The position numbers and the translations under genes were made by a program. The notes below the pieces were generated by a model, which was given only the letters and a program-made list of their open reading frames with translations, ran no database searches and was not told where the DNA came from. Of a DNA stretch of 7,391 bases, positions 1 to 5,303 are shown one piece after another. Numbering within the stretch: position 1 is the first letter of the stretch; each line of letters opens with the position of its first letter. The stretch covers positions 1-7,391 of the forward strand of contig JAKSQR010000073.1 of the NCBI GenBank assembly GCA_024404065.1, given 5' to 3'. The stretch comes from Clostridia bacterium. GTDB taxonomy: Bacteria > Bacillota > Clostridia > Oscillospirales > Acutalibacteraceae.

Positions 1-612
1 TACCTTGAATATGTTAAAGCTATGCAGGAGGATGACCTTGATGTATCAAGTGAATTCCTTGAAATGGCAGCAAGGCTTATCTACATTAAAACTGTTTCTC
101 TTCTTCCCGTACATGAGGAGGCAGAGAAGCTTGTAGAGGAGCTTCGTGGTGAGCTTATTGAGTACCGTGATTGTAAGCTGGTAGCTGGTGAGCTTCGCAA
201 ATCCACTCAGGGCTTCGATTACTTTTACAGAGAGCCTGAGGAAATTGAGGTTGACCAGACCTACACCCGCATTCATGAGCCTGTGGATATTTTCAAGGCT
301 TACCTTGCAGCAGTAGGCAAAGGTCTTCGCCGTTTGCCACCACCTGTGGATGCCTTCAAGGGCATTGTAGCTCATAAGATTGTATCTGTTTCATCACGCA
401 TCAGCGTTATAGTAAACAGATTCAAAAACGGACCAAAGCAGAAATTCTCAGCCTTCTTTGCAGAGTCAGAGTCACGCTCTGAGATGGTTGCTACCTTCCT
501 TGCACTGCTTGCAATGGTTAAGGCAAAAAGAATTTCAGTTGACGGGGATTTTGAAAACCCCGATATAACCTTGCTTCAGGGCAGAGGGGAGGAATTGGAC
601 ATTGACGAATGA
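1..612 (+). CDS. scpA: Segregation and condensation protein A (kleisin), 5' truncated by the window edge
   Basis: ScpA is the kleisin subunit that bridges the SMC ATPase heads and binds ScpB in the SMC-ScpAB condensin, which compacts and separates chromosomes. The frame is open from base 1 and 203 residues are visible; family members are about 240-260, so roughly 45-55 N-terminal residues lie upstream. The visible start (YLEYVKAMQEDDLDVSSEFLEMAARL) matches the conserved end of the N-terminal domain, where family members read like YLxYxxAMxxxDLxVASEFLxMAAxLxxIKxxxLLP. A charged helical middle section follows. The C-terminal winged helix contains SEMVATFLALLAMVKAKRI (from about position 481), which would contact the SMC head. 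The ATG at 22 is internal to this domain and is not the start. The gene overlaps scpB by 11 bases, the usual scpA-scpB arrangement. Confidence 0.95.
   Translation, partial: YLEYVKAMQEDDLDVSSEFLEMAARLIYIKTVSLLPVHEEAEKLVEELRGELIEYRDCKLVAGELRKSTQGFDYFYREPEEIEVDQTYTRIHEPVDIFKAYLAAVGKGLRRLPPPVDAFKGIVAHKIVSVSSRISVIVNRFKNGPKQKFSAFFAESESRSEMVATFLALLAMVKAKRISVDGDFENPDITLLQGRGEELDIDE
585..592 (+). promoter_or_regulatory. Shine-Dalgarno site that fixes the TTG start of scpB
   Basis: AGGGGAGG lies inside the end of scpA, 9 bases before the TTG at 602. The next in-frame start candidate, ATG at 617, would be 24 bases away, which is too far. The site therefore favours the TTG. Confidence 0.7.
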
Positions 613-1279
613 AGAAATGAGAGCGGCAATAGAAGCTATACTCTTTGCATCGGGGGAGCCTCTTGAGGTCAGCAGAATTGCTGAGGCACTTGAGCTTGAT
701 AACGAAATGGTACAGGCACTTCTTTTTGAGGTAGGCGCAAACCTTGATAACCGAAAAAGTGGTATATGCCTTCTGAAGCTTGGCAATAAATATCAGCTTT
801 GTTCAAGGGTTGAGTATGCACCACAGATACGCACAGTATTGGATATGAAAAAGAATATTCCTCTTTCCAATGCGGCTCTTGAGGTGCTTGCAGTAGTTGC
901 TTATAATCAGCCGGTTACCAAGGCTTATATTGAGCAGATACGTGGTGTTGATTGCTCAGGCGTAGTTTCCACGCTTTGCCAGAAGGGCTTACTTGAGGAG
1001 AAGGGCAGATTAGAGCTTCCCGGCAGACCTCTTCTTTACGGCACTACACCAAATTTCTTAAGGTGCTTCTGCCTGACTTCACTTTCAGATTTGCCTGAGC
1101 TTCCTGAGAAGGCAAATGATGAGGAAATTACAGGCGCTGAGGAGGAGATTGACTCCACTCAGGGTACACAAATCAAAAATTTCTTCCAGGCTGAGCTTGA
1201 GAATGAAATCAATGATACAGAAAATTCTGCTGAAGTTTTTCAGGTCGAAGAGCCTGAAACTCAGGCAGAAAATGAATAA
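602..1279 (+). CDS. scpB: Segregation and condensation protein B
   Basis: ScpB is the paired winged-helix (kite) subunit of SMC-ScpAB; it dimerises and binds the middle of ScpA. The 225-residue product shows the family pattern. An N-terminal winged helix starts with AIEAILFASGEPLEVSRIAEAL (residues 9-30). The signature LSNAALEVLAVVAYNQPVTKAYIEQIRGVD is at 88-117 and GRPLLYGTTPNFLRCF at 141-156. The start is TTG at 602, 9 bases after a strong Shine-Dalgarno; the alternative ATG at 617 would remove only five residues. Typical ScpB proteins are about 180-200 residues. The extra length is an acidic, low-complexity C-terminal tail from about residue 170, rich in E, D, N and Q, which is probably disordered. 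The gene overlaps scpA by 11 bases and ytfI follows after 14 bases. Confidence 0.96.
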   Translation: MTNEEMRAAIEAILFASGEPLEVSRIAEALELDNEMVQALLFEVGANLDNRKSGICLLKLGNKYQLCSRVEYAPQIRTVLDMKKNIPLSNAALEVLAVVAYNQPVTKAYIEQIRGVDCSGVVSTLCQKGLLEEKGRLELPGRPLLYGTTPNFLRCFCLTSLSDLPELPEKANDEEITGAEEEIDSTQGTQIKNFFQAELENEINDTENSAEVFQVEEPETQAENE

Positions 1280-1286
1280 GGAGGGG
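1278..1286 (+). promoter_or_regulatory. Shine-Dalgarno site for the TTG start of ytfI
   Basis: AAGGAGGGG begins within the scpB stop codon and sits 7 bases before the TTG at 1294. An ATG at 1299 is 12 bases away but is in a different frame and opens only a 19-codon reading frame. The site therefore supports the TTG as the start of the long frame. Confidence 0.75.
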
Positions 1287-1319
1287 ATAATACTTGGCAT
1301 GGAAAATAATACTTGGCAT
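1287..1319 (+). repeat. Perfect 14-bp direct repeat across the ytfI start codon
   Basis: ATAATACTTGGCAT occurs at 1287-1300 and again at 1306-1319, with 5 bases between the copies (period 19). The first copy contains the TTG start codon. The second encodes part of the N-terminal membrane segment (ILGI). The period is not a multiple of three, so the second TTG is out of frame. Confidence 0.9.
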
Positions 1320-1971
1320 TGTTCTGTTCTTTGTAGTCATCTTCTCTGTAAGGGTTAAGGTATGGGTACATTCTGAGGATGGAGTTGAGCTTAAAGTAGG
1401 CTGGCTCTTCCTGAAGTTTACCATACTGCCAAAGAAAGAAAAAAAGCCAAAAAAGAAGAAAAAAGAGAAAAAGAAAAAGGAGGAGCCCTCCGAGCCTGAC
1501 GAAACAGTCAAGGAGCCTAAAGAAAAGGAAGGCGACAACATGTTTGTCCGCTTCTACCACAATAACGGCGTTGACGGTGTAGTTGAGCTTTTACATGGTC
1601 TTACAAGCTCTCTTGGAGGTATGTTCAGGCGAATAGGCAGAGCCTTCGTTTTCAATGAGCTCTACATTAACCTTCTTGTAGGCGGTGGTGACAGTAACGA
1701 AACCGCCCTCAAATATGGTAAAACCTCCGCTGCAGTTTACCCTGCAATGGGCTATATGGTTTCCAATATGAAGGTTAAAAAATATGGTGCAGAGGTTCAC
1801 GCAAACTTCATAGACGGCACCAGCAAAGCAATGGTACACACAATGATCAGTGTACGCCCCATAAAGCTGACCAACGCATTCGTTATAGTAGGTGTTCAGC
1901 TTGTAAACAGAGTGTTAATAAAATTCCTTAAGGGCTTAAAGGTTAAAAAGACCGAAGCCGAAAAGGAATAA
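1294..1971 (+). CDS. ytfI: DUF2953 membrane-anchored protein, YtfI type
   Basis: The 225-residue product begins with a hydrophobic membrane segment (KIILGIVLFFVVIFSVRV, residues 4-21). After a short beta-like stretch comes an extreme charged linker: 13 lysines in residues 47-62, then a Glu/Pro/Lys run to about 80. The C-terminal domain contains LLVGGGDSNETALKYGKTSAAVYP (127-150), which resembles the GxGDPxxTGxxxG core of DUF2953 proteins, and ends in a basic amphipathic region. In Bacillus subtilis the DUF2953 protein YtfI is encoded next to YtfJ, and the same pairing is seen here with a 38-base gap. The biochemical role is not known; a membrane-associated function linked to spore formation is an inference from the neighbour. 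No ATG exists in frame until codon 83, so the TTG start is well supported. The charged linker is longer and more lysine-rich than I would expect for the family. Confidence 0.82.
   Translation: MAWKIILGIVLFFVVIFSVRVKVWVHSEDGVELKVGWLFLKFTILPKKEKKPKKKKKEKKKKEEPSEPDETVKEPKEKEGDNMFVRFYHNNGVDGVVELLHGLTSSLGGMFRRIGRAFVFNELYINLLVGGGDSNETALKYGKTSAAVYPAMGYMVSNMKVKKYGAEVHANFIDGTSKAMVHTMISVRPIKLTNAFVIVGVQLVNRVLIKFLKGLKVKKTEAEKE
1438..1491 (+). other. Slippery A-rich tract with internal Shine-Dalgarno-like hairpin
   Basis: The lysine codons of ytfI create two A_AAA_AAG heptamers in the zero frame, at 1440-1446 and 1449-1455. A G_AAA_AAG follows at 1473-1479. AAGGAGG at 1477-1483 resembles a Shine-Dalgarno core, and its GGAGG (1479-1483) can pair with CCTCC (1487-1491) around a 3-base loop. 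A -1 slip at either heptamer would reach a TGA at 1497-1499. What is seen is sequence only; any frameshifting is a hypothesis. Confidence 0.45.
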
Positions 1972-1994
1972 GAATATCAACAAATTATATTTTG

Positions 1995-2002
1995 AAAGGT
2001 GA
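1995..2002 (+). promoter_or_regulatory. Shine-Dalgarno site that fixes the ytfJ start
   Basis: AAAGGTGA sits 7 bases before the ATG at 2010. An in-frame TTG at 1992 would add six residues, but it lies upstream of this site and has no ribosome site of its own, so the ATG is preferred. Confidence 0.7.
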
Positions 2003-2009
2003 AAGAATT

Positions 2010-2459
2010 ATGAAAGAAAAATCAGCAGCAGCTGGCATTCTCAGCACATCAATCGAAAAGATGAAGGACCTTGTAGATGTAAGCACCATTATTGGTGAGC
2101 CCATCAAAATCAGCGAAACTCTCCAGATTATCCCTGTTTCAAAGGTATCTTATGGCTTTGCTTCAGGCGGTACAGATTTCCCCAAGAGCAAGACTAAGAA
2201 GGGCGATGAGGATCTCTTCGGTGGTGGCGGCGGTGCTGGCGTTACAATTACTCCCGTTGCTTTTCTTGTTGTAAATAACGGCAACGTTTCCATTAAGTAT
2301 GTAAACGCAGCAGAGGGCTCAATTGAAAGAGCTATCGGTATGGTTCCCGATATCGTTGATAAGGCAACTGACGTTATCGCTCAGATGAAGAATAAGGACA
2401 CAAGCGTTGAAACAGCAGTAGCTGATTATATGGACGCAAACGCAGCAAAGGCTGAATAA
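2010..2459 (+). CDS. ytfJ: GerW family sporulation protein (YtfJ)
   Basis: The 149-residue protein has the two hallmark blocks of the Spore_YtfJ family. The first is IGEPIKISETLQIIPVSKVSYGFASGG at about 28-54. The second is a glycine run leading into GVTITPVAFLVV at 71-88. The ends are helical and soluble-looking, with no signal peptide. In Bacillus, YtfJ is made in the forespore and is associated with the spore; its molecular activity is unknown. Several Clostridia that are not known to sporulate also keep a copy, so its presence alone does not prove sporulation. The gene follows ytfI, its usual partner, after 38 AT-rich bases in which I could not support a forespore-type promoter. rluB follows after 12 bases. 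The length and glycine tract are normal for the family. Confidence 0.94.
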   Translation: MKEKSAAAGILSTSIEKMKDLVDVSTIIGEPIKISETLQIIPVSKVSYGFASGGTDFPKSKTKKGDEDLFGGGGGAGVTITPVAFLVVNNGNVSIKYVNAAEGSIERAIGMVPDIVDKATDVIAQMKNKDTSVETAVADYMDANAAKAE

Positions 2460-2471
2460 TCGGAGTTAGCT

Positions 2472-3218
2472 ATGCCCGAAAAAATCAGATTACAAAAGTT
2501 TCTTGCAGAGGCAGGCGTTGCCTCCAGAAGAAAGTCTGAGGAGCTTATAGCAGAGGGTGTTGTAAGGGTAAATAACCGCACTGCACATATAGGTGACAGC
2601 GTTGACCCCAAAAGGGATACTGTTACTGTAAGAGGCAGAAAGGTTGCCCGCACATCCAACACCTACTATATACTTCTCAATAAGCCCAGAGGATATGTTA
2701 CCACTACTGATGATGACCTCGGCAGAAAGTGTGTTACCGAGCTTATCACCGATGTAAAAGAGCGTATATATCCTGTTGGCAGATTAGACAGAGCTTCTGA
2801 AGGTGCACTTTTACTTACTAATGATGGTGAGTTTGCCAATGCAATGATGCACCCCTCACGCCATGTGCCTAAAACATACAGGGTTACAGTAAGACCCGAT
2901 GTAACCAAGGATATGGTTACAAAGCTTTCAGAGGGTATAGACCTTGATGGCAGAATGACTGCTCCCGCTGATGTTCATGTAATTGATCGTCAGGAGGGCA
3001 GATGTGTGCTTGAGATTGTACTTTATGAAGGCAGAAACAGGCAGATTCGCCGTATGTGTGAGGCAGTAGGTCTTGAGGTTGCAAGGCTTAAAAGAACTGC
3101 AGTAGGCTCAGTAAGGCTCGGCACTTTACCCGTAGGTAAATACCGTGATTTAACTGAAAAGGAAATAAACTCCCTTATGGTAGCTGCAGGTGCAAAGAAG
3201 GAGCAGACAAATGATTGA
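2472..3218 (+). CDS. rluB: 23S rRNA pseudouridine synthase, RsuA/RluB/E/F family
   Basis: This enzyme isomerises a uridine in 23S rRNA to pseudouridine during large-subunit maturation; the E. coli RluB target is U2605. The 248-residue product begins with an S4 RNA-binding domain (RLQKFLAEAGVASRRKSEELI, residues 6-26, then VRVN). The catalytic domain starts at YYILLNKPRGYVTT (65-78). The catalytic aspartate is D106 in GRLDRASEGALLLTNDG (103-119), and GRNRQIRRM lies near the C-terminal third. Length is typical. The ATG at 2472 has CGGAG at 2461-2465, 6 bases upstream. RluB-type genes also lie near scpAB in Bacillus, so the neighbourhood fits. The family is certain; the exact member (RluB rather than RluE/RluF) is inferred from context. 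The gene ends with an 8-base overlap into the next gene. Confidence 0.93.
   Translation: MPEKIRLQKFLAEAGVASRRKSEELIAEGVVRVNNRTAHIGDSVDPKRDTVTVRGRKVARTSNTYYILLNKPRGYVTTTDDDLGRKCVTELITDVKERIYPVGRLDRASEGALLLTNDGEFANAMMHPSRHVPKTYRVTVRPDVTKDMVTKLSEGIDLDGRMTAPADVHVIDRQEGRCVLEIVLYEGRNRQIRRMCEAVGLEVARLKRTAVGSVRLGTLPVGKYRDLTEKEINSLMVAAGAKKEQTND
3198..3203 (+). promoter_or_regulatory. Shine-Dalgarno site that fixes the start of the 107-residue protein gene
   Basis: AAGGAG inside the end of rluB is 7 bases before the ATG at 3211. The longer frame from GTG at 3190 would begin before this site, so the shorter product is preferred. Confidence 0.7.
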
Positions 3219-3534
3219 ATTTAAACCATTAAATGAAATGCAGGGCTCTGCCTCTTATATAGCAGCAGATGGTGATGAAAAGCTCGGTTTTGCTGAGTTT
3301 ACATATCAGGGCTTTGAGATGAAGTTTACTTCTCTTGAGTGTGCAGATGATTCAGTTAAAGAGGGTCTTATGCGCTCTGCTATGAATTACTGTGCTAACA
3401 GAATGTCCTATACTTCAACAATCAAGGCAGAAATGCTTTGCCCTGCTGCAAACCGTCTTGGCTTTACAAGCGACAAGCTTACAGTAGAAATTCCTGAGGC
3501 GCTTGCCTCAACATGCTGCGCATGCAGTAAATAA
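3211..3534 (+). CDS. Small protein of unknown function, possibly minimal GNAT-like
   Basis: I do not recognise this 107-residue protein with confidence. Its layout resembles a reduced GNAT acetyltransferase fold. A short beta strand leads to EKLGFAEFTYQGFEMKF (23-39), and DSVKEGLMRSAMNYCANRM (47-65) reads like the central helix before the sheet continues. NRLGFTSD (81-88) recalls the late xxLGFxxx segment. The usual acetyl-CoA pyrophosphate loop (Q/RxxGxG/A) is not evident, so catalytic activity is doubtful. The tail is TCCACSK, giving Cys102, Cys103 and Cys105, which could bind metal or form disulfides; Cys61 and Cys77 are also present. There is no signal peptide or membrane segment. The gene overlaps rluB by 8 bases and yicC follows after 16 bases, so it is probably translated with them. 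Its base and codon use match its neighbours, and nothing suggests recent transfer. Confidence 0.8.
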   Translation: MIEFKPLNEMQGSASYIAADGDEKLGFAEFTYQGFEMKFTSLECADDSVKEGLMRSAMNYCANRMSYTSTIKAEMLCPAANRLGFTSDKLTVEIPEALASTCCACSK

Positions 3535-3550
3535 ATTTGGAGTGAGTCCT

Positions 3551-4429
3551 ATGATAAAAAGTATGACCGGCTACGGCAGAGCACAAACTGTTGTAGACGG
3601 AATGAATATTACAGTAGAGATAAAAAGTGTTAATCACAGATACTTTGAATTCTCATCAAAGCTTCCCAGAAGCTATGGATTCCTTGATGAAAAGCTTAAA
3701 AGCTTTTATATGAACAGCCTTGTAAGAGGTAAAATGGAATGCTATGTATCCATAGAAACTGTGGAAGAGCCGGATGTAATCATCGCAGTAAACAAGCCCC
3801 TTGTAGAGAGCTACCTTGCTGCATACAAAGAGATTGCAGATGACTATAATCTTGAAAATGACATTAAGGTGTCAGATATAGTAAAGGTTTCCGATATCCT
3901 TTCAATCCGTAAGCAGGCAGCAGATGAGGATAGAATCTGGGCAGCAGTAAAGGTAGTTGCTGAGCAGGCTCTTGAGAGATTTGTTGAAATGCGCAAGGTT
4001 GAGGGTGAAAGACTTAAAGCAGATGTAAGCTCACGTCTTGATACAATAATTGATTGTGTAGCATTTGTTGAGGAGCGCTCACCCGAAACTGTTAAGGAGT
4101 ATAACGAAAAGCTCCTTGCAAGGCTTCGTGAAATGCTTGAGGATACTCATATTGATGAGCAGAGAATACTTACTGAGGCAGCAATATTTGCTGATAAGGT
4201 TGCAGTAGCAGAAGAAACAGTAAGGCTCAGAAGCCATATTGACCAGATGCGCTCATTCCTTGAGGCAGATGAGGCTACAGGTAAAAAGATGGATTTCCTT
4301 GTTCAGGAAATGAACAGAGAGGCAAATACCATCGGCTCAAAGGCTAATGATGTTGCAATCGCCCGCAAGGTAGTTGACATCAAGGCAGAAATTGAAAAAA
4401 TCCGTGAGCAGATTCAGAACATTGAGTAA
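3551..4429 (+). CDS. yicC: YicC/YloC family endoribonuclease
   Basis: Members of this family are hexameric RNA-binding proteins with endoribonuclease activity; E. coli YicC also affects small-RNA turnover. The 292-residue product has typical family length and all the conserved blocks. SMTGYGR is at 4-10 and VNHRYFEFSSKLPR at 27-40. LVRGKMECYVSIE runs 57-69, and EGERLKADVSSRL lies at 151-163. The C-terminal DUF1732 region contains DKVAVAEETVRLRSHIDQM (215-233) and KKMDFLVQEMNREANTIGSKAND (245-267). The start is the ATG at 3551, preceded by GGAGTGAG at 3539-3546; the longer frame from 3503 runs back into the previous gene and lacks family similarity. The order yicC-remA-gmk-rpoZ is conserved across Firmicutes. 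The remA start is 9 bases after the stop. Confidence 0.95.
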   Translation: MIKSMTGYGRAQTVVDGMNITVEIKSVNHRYFEFSSKLPRSYGFLDEKLKSFYMNSLVRGKMECYVSIETVEEPDVIIAVNKPLVESYLAAYKEIADDYNLENDIKVSDIVKVSDILSIRKQAADEDRIWAAVKVVAEQALERFVEMRKVEGERLKADVSSRLDTIIDCVAFVEERSPETVKEYNEKLLARLREMLEDTHIDEQRILTEAAIFADKVAVAEETVRLRSHIDQMRSFLEADEATGKKMDFLVQEMNREANTIGSKANDVAIARKVVDIKAEIEKIREQIQNIE

Positions 4430-4438
4430 GGTGAAGTT

Positions 4439-4702
4439 ATGAAGCTTATAAATATCGGATTTGGTAATATGGTAAACGCAAGCCGTATTGTTGCAGTAGT
4501 AAGCCCCGAATCAGCTCCCATCAAAAGAATTGTGCAGGAGAGCAAAGAGAAGGGCAACCTTATAGACTGTACCCACGGCAGACGCACAAGGGCTGTAATT
4601 ATTACAGATTGTGACCAGGTTATCTTAACTTATCTTCAGAATGAAACTGTTGCTAACAGGATTGATGAAGAGGAAGAGGAAGAAAGTGAAAGCGATGAAT
4701 AA
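4439..4702 (+). CDS. remA: RemA/ExtA family DNA-binding regulator (DUF370)
   Basis: RemA forms ring-like oligomers that wrap DNA. In Bacillus subtilis it activates biofilm-matrix and osmoprotection genes. The 87-residue product is close to the Bacillus protein through residue 74: INIGFGNMVNASRI (4-17), SPESAPIKRIVQ (22-33), then THGRRTRAVIITD (45-57), which carries the basic DNA-contact region. R16 and P27 appear to correspond to Bacillus R18 and P29, positions I recall as sites of known loss-of-function changes. The odd part is the C-terminus: residues 76-87 are almost wholly acidic (DEEEEEESESDE), unlike the short Bacillus end. AAGGTGA at 4428-4434 is the ribosome site, 4 bases before the ATG. 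The gene overlaps gmk by 8 bases. What RemA controls in this organism cannot be read from the window. Confidence 0.95.
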   Translation: MKLINIGFGNMVNASRIVAVVSPESAPIKRIVQESKEKGNLIDCTHGRRTRAVIITDCDQVILTYLQNETVANRIDEEEEEESESDE

Positions 4703-5303
4703 AGGTATTCTTATTGTTCTCTCAGGTCCATCAGGCTGTGGTAAGGATACAGTGCTTAGCCAGCTTATAGACAGTAACGAAGACATAAAAGTATCGGTTT
4801 CAATGACCACCCGCAAGCCCCGTGGTCTTGAGGTAGATGGTAAAGATTATTACTTCGTTACCAGAGAATATTTTGAAAAGAAGATTGCCGAGGGCAGTAT
4901 GCTTGAGTATGCAGAGTATAACGGCAACTACTACGGCACACCAAAAGCACCTGTAGATGAAATGCTTAACAGTGGTATAAATGTTGTGCTTGAGATTGAA
5001 GTGCAGGGCGCTGCAAAAATCCGCCAGCTTTATCCCGACGCAGTTACAGTATTTCTTCTGCCTCCATCACTTGCAACTCTTGAAAAAAGACTGCGTGAGA
5101 GAGGCACAGAGGATGAAGAAACACTCAGCCACCGTCTTTATATCGGTGAGCAGGAAATCCTCAGGGCAAGCGAATTTGATTACTATGTAATCAACGATAA
5201 AATCAGAGATGCACTTACTGATTTTGAAACAATAATAAAAGCTGAAAAGCTTAAAATCACAAGAAATAAAAATATCATAAATGAGGTAATTAACAATGTT
5301 TAA
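4695..5303 (+). CDS. gmk: Guanylate kinase
   Basis: Guanylate kinase phosphorylates GMP to GDP with ATP, in the cytoplasmic guanine nucleotide pathway. The 202-residue product has normal length. The P-loop is GPSGCGKDT at 11-19. The GMP-binding segment is SVSMTTRKPRGLEVDGKDYYF (34-54), and EYAEYNGNYYGTP follows at 71-83. LEIEVQGAAKIR spans 99-110, and the lid region has LEKRLRERGTEDEETLSHRL (129-148). The aspartate after the P-loop lysine, where many bacterial homologues have glycine or serine, is mildly unusual. The ATG at 4695 starts inside the last codons of remA, giving an 8-base overlap. A longer frame from 4641 would add a lysine-rich stretch absent from the family. Shine-Dalgarno pairing is weak: AGAGG at 4675-4679 is 15 bases away. 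Translation is therefore probably coupled to remA. Confidence 0.96.
   Translation: MNKGILIVLSGPSGCGKDTVLSQLIDSNEDIKVSVSMTTRKPRGLEVDGKDYYFVTREYFEKKIAEGSMLEYAEYNGNYYGTPKAPVDEMLNSGINVVLEIEVQGAAKIRQLYPDAVTVFLLPPSLATLEKRLRERGTEDEETLSHRLYIGEQEILRASEFDYYVINDKIRDALTDFETIIKAEKLKITRNKNIINEVINNV

Noticed and set aside
1209..1560. Overlapping minus-strand open frames opposite scpB/ytfI, rich in Phe, Leu and Ser
   Set aside because: They are the complement of the lysine and glutamate tract, have no ribosome site or family resemblance, and overlap well-supported + strand genes.
1966..1991. Possible forespore-type or housekeeping promoter before ytfJ (GAATA at 1966 or 1972, CAAATTA at 1981, TATATT at 1986)
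   Set aside because: The -35-like and -10-like elements are only 4 or 10 bases apart for the forespore pattern, and no acceptable -35 lies 17 bases before TATATT. The AT-rich gap alone does not support a promoter.
2214..2238. GGT/GGC-rich tract in ytfJ as a possible repeat expansion
   Set aside because: A glycine run at this position is a normal feature of the GerW/YtfJ family.
3690..3705. Tandem AAAAGCTT repeat (two copies) inside yicC
   Set aside because: It is 8 bases, in frame with conserved coding for EKLKSF, and built from common lysine and leucine codons; chance is sufficient.
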